Positions 34,773-44,213 of a stretch of DNA of 64,000 nucleotides are shown here, one piece after another; the first letter of the stretch is position 1, and each line of letters begins with the position of its first letter. Where the stretch lies: NCBI RefSeq assembly GCF_018135625.1, contig NZ_CP073078.1:2574501-2638500 (forward strand), written 5' to 3'. The translations under genes and the position numbers were made by a program. This stretch comes from Phenylobacterium montanum. GTDB lineage: Bacteria > Pseudomonadota > Alphaproteobacteria > Caulobacterales > Caulobacteraceae. The notes below the pieces were generated by a model. The model saw only the letters and a list, made by a program, of their open reading frames with translations. It had not been told where the DNA came from and ran no database searches.

Positions 34773-35543
34773 ATGTCCGAGCCGCACGGATCCTTCACCT
34801 GGTACGAACTGATGGCCCCCGACGCCAAGGCCGCCGCCGCCTTCTACGGCGCGGTGGTGGGCTGGACGGCGCAGGAGATGCCGAGCCCCGAAGGCCCGCC
34901 CTACACTGTGCTGCAGGTCGGCGACCGCGGCGTCGCCGGCATCATGGTCACGCCGAAGGACGCGGGCGGCCCCGGCCCGGTCTGGATCGGTTATGTCTCG
35001 GTGCCCGACGTCGACGCCTATGTCGAACGGCTGAAGGCCGCCGGCGGCAGCGTTCATCGCCCGCCCTTCGACGTGCCCGGCGTCCTGCGCCTGGCCGTGG
35101 TCGCCGATCCTCAAGGGGCGGTGTTCTGCATGCATACGCCCTACAGCGACGCCCCGGCGCCGCCGGCCCTGCCCTCGGAGTCCGGATATGTCGCCTGGCG
35201 CGAACTGATGGCGGCGGACGGCGAAAAGGCCTTCGCCTTCTATTCACAGATGTTCGGCTGGACCAAGGGCGAGAGCCACGACATGGGCCCGATGGGAATC
35301 TACCAGCTGTTCGTCGACGGCGGCGAGACCGTGGGCGGCATGATGACCAAGCCGGCCAACCTGCCCAGCCCGTTCTGGAGCTTCTACTTCAACGTCGATG
35401 GCGTTCGCGCCGGCGTGGATCGCCTGAAAGCCGCAGGTGGGGTCGTGATCAACGGCCCGCACCAGGTGCCGGGCGGCCAGTGGATCGTCCAGGCCCAGGA
35501 CCCTCAGGGCGCCATGTTCTGCCTGGTCAGCGCGAACGAGTAG
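34773..35543 (+). CDS. VOC family protein with two glyoxalase-like domains
   Basis: 256 aa made of two tandem vicinal-oxygen-chelate modules. The first starts SFTWYELMAPDAKAAAAFYGAVVGWT and the second YVAWRELMAADGEKAFAFYSQMFGWT, each ending in DPQGAxF(C). Such proteins include hydroxylases, glyoxalase-like and antibiotic-binding proteins. The putative metal or ligand residues are conserved in position, but function cannot be assigned. It is a single gene, preceded by 152 nt of upstream region divergent from the amidohydrolase. Confidence 0.9.
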   Translation: MSEPHGSFTWYELMAPDAKAAAAFYGAVVGWTAQEMPSPEGPPYTVLQVGDRGVAGIMVTPKDAGGPGPVWIGYVSVPDVDAYVERLKAAGGSVHRPPFDVPGVLRLAVVADPQGAVFCMHTPYSDAPAPPALPSESGYVAWRELMAADGEKAFAFYSQMFGWTKGESHDMGPMGIYQLFVDGGETVGGMMTKPANLPSPFWSFYFNVDGVRAGVDRLKAAGGVVINGPHQVPGGQWIVQAQDPQGAMFCLVSANE

Positions 35544-35564
35544 CTCGGAGAGCGGCGCCGGGGA

Positions 35565-35792
35565 TCATCCCCTGGCGCCGAACCTCCGCCATAGCGGCCA
35601 GGCAAGGAGACCGAACAGGATCAGCACCGCGGCCAGGGTCACCAGGCTATAGACCGGCGACGGCCCCAGGCTGCCGTGCGCCAGATCCAACAGCACCGGC
35701 CAGCGCAGGCCTGCGACCACCACCAGGGCCGTGGCCCGGATCATCATCGACAGCCAGAAATAGAGTGGGTTGCGGGTCGGCCGTGGCGGCAT
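35565..35792 (-). CDS. Small two-helix membrane protein
   Basis: 75 aa from MPPRPTRNPLYFWLSMM. Two hydrophobic segments (roughly residues 13-32 and 46-66) are separated by a polar loop and followed by a basic C-terminus (WPLWRRFGARG), consistent with a small inner-membrane protein. I do not recognise the family. The longer reading frame upstream is cysteine/proline-rich and lacks coding character. It lies between the VOC gene and the oxygenase gene. Confidence 0.6.
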   Translation of the reverse strand: MPPRPTRNPLYFWLSMMIRATALVVVAGLRWPVLLDLAHGSLGPSPVYSLVTLAAVLILFGLLAWPLWRRFGARG

Positions 35793-35883
35793 TGCGGGTC
35801 CTGGACAAAGCGGGGACGGACAAATTCGGCCGGAATTGAGCATCCCGCCCGCCCGCGCGCCAGCCCTTTTGCGCCGTAATCCT

Positions 35884-36606
35884 TCAGGTCGCGTCGTGGA
35901 AGATTATCCCCAGAGTGTGCCGCCGCCCGGACCTCAGCGCGCTGACCCCGTGGCGCAGGGTCACCCGATAGTCGCCCCGGGCGCCGCGGACCGGGCGCTG
36001 GGCGACGGCGAAGGCCACCGCATCTCCCTGGCGCAGCGGGACCACCATTGGCCGAGACTGCATCCGCGGCCGCTGCTCGGTCAGCACGAACTCGCCGCCC
36101 TCGAAGTCGGCGCCGGGTTCGTCCAGAAAAATGGCGACCTGCAACGGAAACACGTGCTCGCCATAAAGGTCCTGGTGCAGGCAGTTATAGTCGCCCGGGC
36201 CATAGCGCAGCAGCAGCGGCGTCGGGCGGGTCTGGCCGGCATCATGACACCGGGCGAGATAGCCGGCGTGTTCCGCCGGAAACCGCTGACCCAGGCCCAT
36301 TCGGGCGTTCCAGCGGTCTGCGATGGGCGCCAGGCGCGGATAGAGCCGCTCGCGCAGGGCCTGGACCAGGTCCGGCAGCGGATAGGCGAAATAGCGGTAC
36401 TCGCCCCGGCCAAAGCCGTGCCGCGCCATCACCACCCGGCTGCGGAAACCCGCATCCTGGTCGTAGAGCGCCGCGACGGCCCGGCATTCATTGGGCGACA
36501 ACAGGGCGGGTAGGCGCGCCCAGCCTTCGCCGTCGAGGGCGGCCTCGGCGGCGGTCCAGTCAGTGACGGCGAGGCGGCGCTCGAACTCGGCAAGCAGAAG
36601 GGTCAC
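35884..36606 (-). CDS. 2-oxoglutarate/Fe(II)-dependent oxygenase
   Basis: 240 aa with a GTG start. The double-stranded beta-helix iron site is visible: HQD in NCLHQDLYGEHVFPLQVAIFL gives His and Asp, and the distal His is in the C-terminal RHTLGIIFHDAT or LRHGVSAL segment, followed by basic residues that bind 2-oxoglutarate. It resembles prolyl-4-hydroxylase-like proteins of proteobacteria, annotated from memory as 2OG-Fe(II) oxygenase. These hydroxylate proteins or small molecules. No partner gene indicates the substrate. Confidence 0.87.
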   Translation of the reverse strand: MTLLLAEFERRLAVTDWTAAEAALDGEGWARLPALLSPNECRAVAALYDQDAGFRSRVVMARHGFGRGEYRYFAYPLPDLVQALRERLYPRLAPIADRWNARMGLGQRFPAEHAGYLARCHDAGQTRPTPLLLRYGPGDYNCLHQDLYGEHVFPLQVAIFLDEPGADFEGGEFVLTEQRPRMQSRPMVVPLRQGDAVAFAVAQRPVRGARGDYRVTLRHGVSALRSGRRHTLGIIFHDAT

Positions 36607-36699
36607 GGCGGTCCTTGTCGGCTATGGGGTCTGGTCAGGCGAACTTCGCCCGCCAGGCCCCCGCCGTCGCCCCGCCGCTTGCGGTCGAATCGGGCGGCG

Positions 36700-37149
36700 C
36701 TATTTGGTGAACTCGATGTCGGTCCAGTAGTCGTCGCCGACGAAGGTGCGGTAGCCGTCGAATTCCTTGACCTTGGCGTCGGCCTGGGTCTTGGGCGTCA
36801 GGGCCAGGACTTCCTTCTCGATCGCCTGGTCGCGGGCCTGGTCGACTTCCATCATCGCCATGTTCGGGATGTGCTCGATCAGGAGTACATTGGCCTGGCC
36901 GTCCGCCGGGTTGATCTTGATTCGGATGGCGTAGGAATCGATCACCCCGTGCTTCTTGGCCACCTCTTCCCCCGGCGCCCAGAGCTTCTTCAGGCCGGTG
37001 ACATAGTCGTCCACGCGGTTCGGCTCGACCTTGACCCGGGTCACGTGCCAGACGCCCTTGAGCGGCGTGTAATCGACATAGGGCTCGGCCAGAGCCGAAG
37101 TGGCGAACAGGGCCGCCCCGGCGGCCAGCATAAGAAATGTGGTCTTCAT
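36700..37149 (-). CDS. Exported hypothetical protein
   Basis: 149 aa from ATG 37149, which restores a signal peptide (MKTTFLMLAAGAALFATSALA). The mature protein alternates strands and helices (VWHVTRVKVEPNRVDDYVTGLKKLW; VIDSYAIRIK; ANVLLIEHIPNMAMMEVDQARDQ), compatible with a ferredoxin-like alpha/beta barrel of the dimeric ABM type, but I could not place it in a named family. The GYRTFVGDDYWTDIEF ending looks conserved. Monocistronic by spacing. Confidence 0.75.
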   Translation of the reverse strand: MKTTFLMLAAGAALFATSALAEPYVDYTPLKGVWHVTRVKVEPNRVDDYVTGLKKLWAPGEEVAKKHGVIDSYAIRIKINPADGQANVLLIEHIPNMAMMEVDQARDQAIEKEVLALTPKTQADAKVKEFDGYRTFVGDDYWTDIEFTK

Positions 37150-37305
37150 CGCGTCGTTGTCCTGTGCTGTGTTTCTAACAACCGATAAGCATTCACGGGG
37201 TGGACCATAGGCTTTCACCTAAGGTTTGTCCTGCGCGCCGCACAGCGAAGCTAGGCTTTGTCAGCCAGGAATTTTAGCCACGATCAAAAATGTTTCGCTT
37301 GGCCC

Positions 37306-39348
37306 TCAGTCTGCCCACTTCGGCCGTGCGGATAGCCCGCCGGCGGCGCGCAGGGCGTCGGCATCCATCACCTTGCCGTCCATCAACACCATGCGGGTAT
37401 GACGCAGGTCGCCGATGTCGTGCGAGGGATCGCCCTCGACCAGCACCAGGTCGGCGTCTTTGCCCACCGCGATCGAGCCGGTGTGGCCATCGGCGCCCAC
37501 CAGGTGGGCGGTGGCGAGGGTCGCGCTGGCCAGGGCCTCGGAGGGGGTGAAGCCGGCCTGGACGTAAAGCTCCAGTTCGCGCACCAGCTCCATCCCAGTC
37601 CCGTCGGTGCCGGCGACGATCGGCACACCGGCCTTGTGCATGGCGCCGACCAGGGCAACCAGCTTGGCGAAGCTCTCGCGATAGTGAGCGCGAGTCAGGT
37701 CGGGCGCCACTTCCAGCCCGCCCTGGCGGAAGCCGCGCTCCACCGTCGGCGGCAGGGTCCCGACAAAGGGCGCATAGGCGGCCGACAGTTCGCCGTTTTC
37801 CGGGACCATCAGGCTTTCCACCACCACCAGGGTCGGGTCCGAGGTGATCTTGCGCGCCGCCATCTCGGCGATCAGCGACTTCATCGGCTCGGCGTTCAGG
37901 TCCATGTCCTTGGCGTAGCGCGCCGGGCCGGCCATGCGCGCGATGCTGTTGGACTTGGTCACCACCGCGTCCGGCATGGCCTGCATGGCCACGAAATAGA
38001 TGTGGGTGATCTCGTCATAGCCGTCGGCGATGGCCTCGGTCGGGCGCATCCCGGCTGGCAGGTGGCCGTGCACATGCAGGCCCAGCCGGTGCGCCTCGGC
38101 CGCCGTGGCCTTGACCAAGGCGGGATTGAAGGTGCCGTAGAACTTGATGGCCACGAAACCGTCGGCCTTGGCCTTGCGCACGATGGCCAGGGCCTCGTCC
38201 TGCGAGGTCGCCACCGAGCCGAGCTGGGCGGTGTAGGGCCCCTTCCCGTCGATCAGCACCGAGGGATAGACGTGCGGCATCAGAAGCTCGCCCTTGGCCC
38301 GGCGCTGGGCCCGGGCGATGGTCAGGGCGTTGTTGTTGCCAGGATCGCGCGCCGAGGTGATCCCCAGCGACAAGAGCAGCGGGCCAGAGGAATCGTCGCC
38401 CACGTGCTGGTGCGAGTCCCAGAGGCCGGGAACCAGGGTCTTGCCGGCGCCGTCGACGATCTGGGCGCCCGCCGGCGCCGGGGTGCTGGCCGCAGGCCCT
38501 GCGGCGGTGATCACCCCCTTGTCCACCACCACCGTCTCGTCCTCGGCGAAGTGGTCGCCGCCGACAAAGGCGCGCACATGGGTGAAGGCGATCGGCCCGG
38601 CCGGGTTCTTGGCCAGGTTTTTGGCGATGGCCGGCGAGCGGGCCGCCATGGCCCCGTCCTGTGCCTTCTCGATCGCGGTCTCCTCGCCCTCATAGCCGGC
38701 GCGCACCCATAAAAGGCCCTGGTCGACGGCGAAGAAGCGGCCCTTGGCGTCCAGCCAGATCACCACCGGCGTATTGTTCAGGCCGGTGACGGCATAGGCG
38801 GCGATGGTCTGGCGGGTCTCGCCCCGGCCCACATCCAGCGTCGTCAGCGGCTCGGCATGGGCCTGGCCGCCGGGCAGCAGGGCCAGAGAACGGCCGGGCG
38901 CGGCGGCCAGCGCCTCGACGAAATCGGCGAGCGGATCGATCGGCCCACCGAAGGCTATGTATTCCGCCGGCGCCGTGTAGGCGGCCGAGGCGCCGTCCAC
39001 CGGGCTCTTCCAGCTTGCGCTCCCGCCGGCGATGTCGAAGGTCTCGGCCGCATCGCCCTGGGGCGTGAAGCCGCGCACCGCCAGGTGGTCGATCATGCCG
39101 TCGGCGCCCAGGTGCGCGCGGCTGTCGACCTCGAAGATCTGCCCACGCAGGTTCAGGCTCTCGCGGCCCATCCACGACCCGTCCGCCACTTTCCAGCGGA
39201 ACGAATGACCGTGGATCCCAGCGGTGGAGACGATGGAGAAGGCCAGGGCGTCAGCCGGCGGCCTGGCAAGGTCCTCAAGCTTGGCCGGCGCCGCAGCCGC
39301 CGTGGTCGCCGCGCAGATGAGCGCGCATGCCGTGATCGCCAATTTCAT
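37306..39348 (-). CDS. Exported amidohydrolase family protein
   Basis: 680 aa. Signal peptide MKLAITACALICAATTAAAA, then about 250 residues of beta-rich sequence with no clear family, then an amidohydrolase TIM barrel. Metal motifs: GLWDSHQH, the bridging Lys in FVAIKFYGTF, HVHGHLPAG, EITHIYFV, and GTDGTGMELVREL. The C-terminal barrel closes with [18 protein letters not shown]. Family members include imidazolonepropionase-like and prolidase-like enzymes. The extra N-terminal domain suggests a substrate-recruitment or regulatory role. This is the second exported amidohydrolase in 5 kb; they are not closely similar in length or layout. Confidence 0.9.
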   Translation of the reverse strand: MKLAITACALICAATTAAAAPAKLEDLARPPADALAFSIVSTAGIHGHSFRWKVADGSWMGRESLNLRGQIFEVDSRAHLGADGMIDHLAVRGFTPQGDAAETFDIAGGSASWKSPVDGASAAYTAPAEYIAFGGPIDPLADFVEALAAAPGRSLALLPGGQAHAEPLTTLDVGRGETRQTIAAYAVTGLNNTPVVIWLDAKGRFFAVDQGLLWVRAGYEGEETAIEKAQDGAMAARSPAIAKNLAKNPAGPIAFTHVRAFVGGDHFAEDETVVVDKGVITAAGPAASTPAPAGAQIVDGAGKTLVPGLWDSHQHVGDDSSGPLLLSLGITSARDPGNNNALTIARAQRRAKGELLMPHVYPSVLIDGKGPYTAQLGSVATSQDEALAIVRKAKADGFVAIKFYGTFNPALVKATAAEAHRLGLHVHGHLPAGMRPTEAIADGYDEITHIYFVAMQAMPDAVVTKSNSIARMAGPARYAKDMDLNAEPMKSLIAEMAARKITSDPTLVVVESLMVPENGELSAAYAPFVGTLPPTVERGFRQGGLEVAPDLTRAHYRESFAKLVALVGAMHKAGVPIVAGTDGTGMELVRELELYVQAGFTPSEALASATLATAHLVGADGHTGSIAVGKDADLVLVEGDPSHDIGDLRHTRMVLMDGKVMDADALRAAGGLSARPKWAD

Positions 39349-39411
39349 AGAAAGCCCCTCGCCTTTGCGCGGCGAGGTTGACCGCTGATCGCGGCGACGG
39401 CAAGGCCCGGA

Positions 39412-39888
<477 letters not shown>

Positions 39889-40040
39889 GCGGCCAGGTCC
39901 TTTTGGGCGTTGAATCGGGGCTGAGATTGACACGCACTGTTGATCTTCACGCGCTTGTCGTCGAGTAAGGATTGAATCGAAACGCACCGGGCCGCCCAGG
40001 CGGCCGTGGCTGTCCCACGGAAAGTAAGCGAGGAAACACC

Positions 40041-41057
40041 ATGCAGAGCAAGCGTCTGGGCAAGAGCGCCGTCTATGTGTCGTCCATCTGCATGGGCACC
40101 ATGACCTTCGGCAATCAGGCCGACGAAGCCATGTCCCACCGCATCCTCGACCGCAGCTTCGAGGCGGGGATCAACTTCTACGACACGGCGGAAAATTATC
40201 CCGTGCCGCCCAAGGAAGAATGGGCCGGCCGCACCGAGGAGATCGTCGGTCGCTGGCTGAAGACCAAGAACCGTGACGCGATCATCATCGCCACCAAGGT
40301 CTGCGGCCCCAGCCACGGCTGGATCAAGGGCTCGCAGCGCGCCGGCATGACTGCGCTCGACCGGCACAACATCGTCCGCGCGGTCGAGGCCAGCCTGAAG
40401 CGGCTGGGCACCGACTATATCGACCTCTACCAGACCCACTGGCCCGACCACGGCGCCCGCTATGACGAGGCCCTGGAGGCGCTGGACGAGCTGGTGCGCG
40501 ACGGCAAGGTGCGGGTGACCGGCTGCAGCAACGAGACCAGCTGGGGCCTGATGAAGAGCCTGGCGGTGTCGGACGCCAACGGCTTTCGCCGCTACGACAC
40601 CATCCAGAACAATTTCAGCCTGAACAACCGCCGCTTCGAAGACGATCTGGCCCAGATCTGCCGCCACGAGGGGGTCAGCCTGATCCCCTATTCGCCCCTG
40701 GGCGGCGGGGTCTTGTCAGGCAAGTACCAGGATGGCGCGACGCCCGAGGGCGCGCGCTTCTCCAACTACCTTCAGATCGGCGGGCGACAGGCGGTGATGG
40801 CCCGACGCTATGTCAACGAGAAGAGCCTGGCCTCGACCGCGCGCTTCGCCGGCATCGCCGCCGAGGCCGGGATCTCGCCGGTGACCCTGGCCACCGCCTG
40901 GAGCAAGCAGCACGACTTCGTCGCCTCGACCATCGTCGGCGCCACCCATGAGAACCAGCTCGACGACATCTTCGCCGCCGCCGACCTGGTGCTGGAGGAC
41001 GGGGTGATGAAGGCGATCGACGCGGTGTCGAAGGAGATCATGTACCCGATGGGGTGA
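40041..41057 (+). CDS. Tas-like aldo/keto reductase
   Basis: 338 aa from ATG 40041, with AGGA 8 nt upstream. It shows the AKR core: FYDTAENYPVPP carries the catalytic Asp and Tyr, and IIIATKVCGP the Lys. The Tas/YajO-type features, such as the long DTAENYPVPPKEEWAGRTEE loop and YSPLGGGVLSGKY, are clear. It is an NADP(H)-dependent reductase of unknown physiological substrate. A REP-pair element follows the stop. Confidence 0.93.
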   Translation: MQSKRLGKSAVYVSSICMGTMTFGNQADEAMSHRILDRSFEAGINFYDTAENYPVPPKEEWAGRTEEIVGRWLKTKNRDAIIIATKVCGPSHGWIKGSQRAGMTALDRHNIVRAVEASLKRLGTDYIDLYQTHWPDHGARYDEALEALDELVRDGKVRVTGCSNETSWGLMKSLAVSDANGFRRYDTIQNNFSLNNRRFEDDLAQICRHEGVSLIPYSPLGGGVLSGKYQDGATPEGARFSNYLQIGGRQAVMARRYVNEKSLASTARFAGIAAEAGISPVTLATAWSKQHDFVASTIVGATHENQLDDIFAAADLVLEDGVMKAIDAVSKEIMYPMG

Positions 41058-41089
41058 GGTTCAGGCCGCCGTCACGGGCATTAAATCGC

Positions 41090-41212
41090 CGCTCATCCCG
41101 GCGAATGCCGGGACCCAGATCATAGAACTCAGTCGGCGCCAAATTGAGCTCCATGATTTTTCGGCACACTACTGTGCCATACGATCTGGGTCCCGGCATT
41201 CGCCGGGATGAG
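41090..41212. repeat. REP-pair (BIME-like) element, copy 2
   Basis: Thirty-base inverted arms (41092-41121 and 41183-41212) match those of the element at 21148-21270, including the CCCGGC-GAAT-GCCGGG hairpin in each arm and the total span of 123 nt. The 61-nt centre is different in sequence. It separates two convergent genes. Confidence 0.9.
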
Positions 41213-41232
41213 TGGACAAATATTACAGTCAG

Positions 41233-42069
41233 CTACTCTACCGTCGCCGTCACCACCCAGATCGCCGCCGGCATGCGCACCCCCTCGGGCGTGACATAGG
41301 GGGCGATGGCCGCGCGTACGGCGTCGGTGACCACCTCGCGCTTGTCGGGGTGCTCGCGAATGGCGCGCCCCAGCGGCCCGATGCGGAAAGCAACGGCCAC
41401 GCTCTGCTCCAGGTCGCCGGACCCCACCTTGGCCTCGAACGGCTCGATGGCGACCCCGGTGAAGCCGGCCCCTTGCAGAATGCCCCGTAGCCGCTCCGGG
41501 TCGGCGAAGGCGAACGGCCCCGGCGCCAGCGGGTCCATCGGCTCCTGCGGCGGCAGAAAGGGCGCGGCGGCGATCATGGGCGCTGTCATCAGGGGGCTCT
41601 CCTGCGGCGCGCGCCAGCAGATGAAGGCCATCCGGCCGCCGCTCTTCAGATGCTTTCGGATATTGGCGAAGGCCGCCGCGGGATCCTCGAAGAACATCAC
41701 CCCGAAGCGGGAGAAGACCGCGTCGAACGAACCGTGGCCCAGATCGGCGGTCTGGGCGTCGGCCTCGCGGAACTCCACCGGCCCCATGGCCCGGCTGCGC
41801 GCGACTTCGAGCATCGGCCGGGAGATGTCGACGCCGACCACCTGCCCTTCGGGCCCAACGGCCTCGGCCAGCTGCAGGCTGCTCTGGCCGCAGCCGCAGC
41901 CGATGTCCAGCACCCGTTCGCCGGCCTTTACCGCCAGGGCCTTCAGCGCCGGCGCGCCCAGGGGCTGGATCTGGCGGTCGAGGATGTCTTGCATCTCGGC
42001 CCAGGTCTCGCCCGCGCCGGTGTTCCAGTATTCGGCCTGGGCCGCATTCGCCGCCGCATCGTCGGCCAT
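41233..42069 (-). CDS. Class I SAM-dependent methyltransferase
   Basis: 278 aa. Motif I (VLDIGCGCGQSSLQLAEAVGPEGQVVGVDIS in residues ~50-80) gives the AdoMet Rossmann fold, followed by FREADAQTADLGHGSFDAVFSRFGVMFFEDPAAAF (motifs II-III). These features match UbiE-like small-molecule methyltransferases. The acceptor is unknown. The 19-nt spacing to the SDR gene upstream on the same strand suggests an operon of SDR then methyltransferase. Confidence 0.9.
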   Translation of the reverse strand: MADDAAANAAQAEYWNTGAGETWAEMQDILDRQIQPLGAPALKALAVKAGERVLDIGCGCGQSSLQLAEAVGPEGQVVGVDISRPMLEVARSRAMGPVEFREADAQTADLGHGSFDAVFSRFGVMFFEDPAAAFANIRKHLKSGGRMAFICWRAPQESPLMTAPMIAAAPFLPPQEPMDPLAPGPFAFADPERLRGILQGAGFTGVAIEPFEAKVGSGDLEQSVAVAFRIGPLGRAIREHPDKREVVTDAVRAAIAPYVTPEGVRMPAAIWVVTATVE

Positions 42070-42087
42070 GCCGCTTCTCCCCTTTAT

Positions 42088-42804
42088 CTATCGGACGTAG
42101 CTCGCCCCGTTGATATCTAGCACGGCGCCGGTCATGGACGGCCCGGCGTCGAGGGCGAGATAGGCGGCCAGGCTCGCCACCTCAAGCGGCTCGGCCGCGC
42201 GGCCCAGCGGAATGTCGGCGGCGACGCCCGCAGCGCCGCGCTCGGCCAGCCAGTCGGTCGCCATGTCGGTGACCACGAAACCGGGGCAGACGGCGAAGGC
42301 CAGGATCTGTTCGGCCGCATAGGCGCGGGCGATCGACTTGGTCATGGCCACCATGCCAGCCTTGGACGCGGCATAGTGCCAGTGCGCGGGCGAATCCCCG
42401 CGATAGGCGGCGCGGCTGGCGATATTGACGATGCGCCCGCCGGCGCCCCGCTCCCGCCAGTGCAGCACCGCGCGTCGGCAGAGATCGGCGCTGGCCTGCA
42501 GGTTGATCTGCATCGTCCGGCTCCAGGCGGCCCGCCAGGCCTCGTCGCTGGCTTCGGGCACGGCGTCCTCGAACACCCCGGCATTGTTGATCAGCACGTC
42601 GATGCGCCCGTCCAGCCGCTCCAGCGCCCGGTCCCACAGCCGATCAGCCGCCGCCGGATCGGCCAGGTCCGCGCCCAGCTGATCGCCCTCGTCGCGACGG
42701 CCGTGGCCGATCACGCGAGCGCTCCGCGCCGCAAGCTCGTCACGGATGGCGGCCCCGATCCCGCGGCTGGATCCGGTGACCAGGACGTGGACCCGCTCGC
42801 TCAT
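42088..42804 (-). CDS. SDR family oxidoreductase
   Basis: 238 aa classical short-chain dehydrogenase. The cofactor motif is VTGSSRGIGAAIRDELA, followed by the NNAG motif in VLINNAGVF. The catalytic Ser-Tyr-Lys set is in IVNIASRAAYRGDSPAHWHYAASKAGM (Tyr-x3-Lys). It closes with the usual AAYLALDAGPSMTGAVLDINGA. It is FabG-like in form; NADPH preference is likely given the Arg after the Gly motif. Precursor or substrate unknown. It precedes the methyltransferase gene and follows an HTH regulator. Confidence 0.93.
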   Translation of the reverse strand: MSERVHVLVTGSSRGIGAAIRDELAARSARVIGHGRRDEGDQLGADLADPAAADRLWDRALERLDGRIDVLINNAGVFEDAVPEASDEAWRAAWSRTMQINLQASADLCRRAVLHWRERGAGGRIVNIASRAAYRGDSPAHWHYAASKAGMVAMTKSIARAYAAEQILAFAVCPGFVVTDMATDWLAERGAAGVAADIPLGRAAEPLEVASLAAYLALDAGPSMTGAVLDINGASYVR

Positions 42805-42829
42805 GGCCGCTCCTTTTCGCTGCGGCTGC

Positions 42830-43660
42830 TTAAGCAGCAGACCCCGCGATCCGGCGCAAGGCCTCGGCGGTCTCGGCGTCGGCCGGATAGAAGGCCTCCA
42901 GCGCCAGCTCCTCCAGGGTGATGTCGCGCGGTGTGCCGAATACGGTGGTGGTGGAGAAGAACGACAACAGCCCCGCCTCGGTAGCCAGCTGCAGCTGCAC
43001 TACGACCCCGCCGTGGTCGGTCGGCGCGCCCTGGTGTAGGCTGGCGACGCCGCCGGCGACCGGAAAGGCCATCAGCTCGTTCAGAAGCTCGCCCAGCACC
43101 GCGTCGCCGGTCACCGCGATCTGCCGGCGCAGGCGATCGAAGATGTGCATGCGCCATTCGGCCAGGTTGGCGATACGCGGCGCCACCCCGCCCGGATGCA
43201 GGCTGAGCCGCAGCACGTTGACCGGCGGCTCCAGCAGGCTCAAGTCGGTGACCCCGGCCAGCATCGGCTGCAACGCAGCGTTGGCCGCCACCAGGTTCCA
43301 GTGCCGATCCACCGCCAGGGCCGGAAACGGCTCGTGCCCCTTCAGCACCAGCTCGATCGCCTGGCGGGCGGCGGCCATGGCCGGATCGTCCAGGGTGCGC
43401 TCAGCGAACATCGGCGCATAACCCCCGGCCAACAGCATGGCGTTGCGCTCGCGCAGGGGCACGTCCAGCCGCTCGGCCAGGCGCATCAGCATCTCGCGGC
43501 TCGGGGTGGCGCGCCCGCTTTCCATGAAGCTCAGGTGCCGCTGCGAGATCTCCGCCTCCAGCGCGAAGTCCAGCTGGCTCATCCGCCGCCGCTGGCGCCA
43601 GAGGCGCAGGTAGTCGCCGGCCGCCAGGGGCCGCACCGCGCGGTTGTCGATAGCGCTCAT
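42830..43660 (-). CDS. XRE-family regulator with MmyB-like ligand-binding domain
   Basis: 276 aa from MSAIDNRAV. The N-terminal helix-turn-helix (LRLWRQRRRMSQLDFALEAEISQRHLSFMESGRATPSREMLMRLAERL) is followed by a PAS-like MmyB domain (FPALAVDRHWNLVAANAAL... EPPVNVLRLSLHPGGVAPRIANLAEWR). MmyB-type proteins bind fatty-acid-like or small hydrophobic ligands. It lies 26 nt upstream of the SDR gene on the same strand and may control the SDR-methyltransferase pair. It has the alternate codon ATG 30 nt earlier, not preferred. Confidence 0.9.
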   Translation of the reverse strand: MSAIDNRAVRPLAAGDYLRLWRQRRRMSQLDFALEAEISQRHLSFMESGRATPSREMLMRLAERLDVPLRERNAMLLAGGYAPMFAERTLDDPAMAAARQAIELVLKGHEPFPALAVDRHWNLVAANAALQPMLAGVTDLSLLEPPVNVLRLSLHPGGVAPRIANLAEWRMHIFDRLRRQIAVTGDAVLGELLNELMAFPVAGGVASLHQGAPTDHGGVVVQLQLATEAGLLSFFSTTTVFGTPRDITLEELALEAFYPADAETAEALRRIAGSAA

Positions 43661-43726
43661 GCCGAGCTCGCTCCCTCGTCCATTCCGCATATAGGCTGCT
43701 TCGCCCCTGGCGGCAGGCCGAACGCA

Positions 43727-44092
43727 TCAGGCGCTGGCAGGGACCAGGTCCAGGAACCCCGTCACTGACTTCAGTCGCCCGCCTTCGACCACGGCGAAGT
43801 CGGTCCCCTTGATGACGCCCTCGGCGCCGGCCGGGCCCAGGGCCCAGGAGAAGCGGACCTGGTCGCCATAGCCGTCGACCTTGCCCTCGAGGCTGAAGCG
43901 GAAGCCGGGGAAGCGCTGGTGCACGGCGCCGATCATGGCCCCGATCTCGTCATGCCCCCTGGCCTGCATGATCGGGTCGAGATAGCTGGCGCTCTCGGTC
44001 CAGCCCTCGGCCAGCATGGCCTGGCGGCGGCCGGCGTCGGTCTCGTTCCAGGCGGCGATGTAGCGTTCGGCGATCTTGGCGGGGTCGGTCAT
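43727..44092 (-). CDS. SnoaL-like/NTF2-fold protein
   Basis: 121 aa from ATG 44092, chosen because GGAG lies 8 nt before it; an ATG at 44107 is also possible. The sequence KIAERYIAAWNETDAGRRQAMLAEGWTESASYLDPIMQARGHDEIGAMI is a typical SnoaL-like start, and VVEGGRLKSVTGFLDLVP a typical end. NTF2 folds serve as ligand-binding or isomerase domains. No catalytic residues can be claimed. It stands between the HTH regulator and the signal peptidase homologue. Confidence 0.87.
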   Translation of the reverse strand: MTDPAKIAERYIAAWNETDAGRRQAMLAEGWTESASYLDPIMQARGHDEIGAMIGAVHQRFPGFRFSLEGKVDGYGDQVRFSWALGPAGAEGVIKGTDFAVVEGGRLKSVTGFLDLVPASA

Positions 44093-44213
44093 GGACTTCG
44101 TCTCCATCGGTGTCTCGCGCCTGGACCGTCCAGGCCTGGCGAAACTGGCGAAGACGCCGGATGTTCTCAATTACGCGGCAGGTAATAGGCTAGGAGCAAG
44201 AGACGCCGCCTGG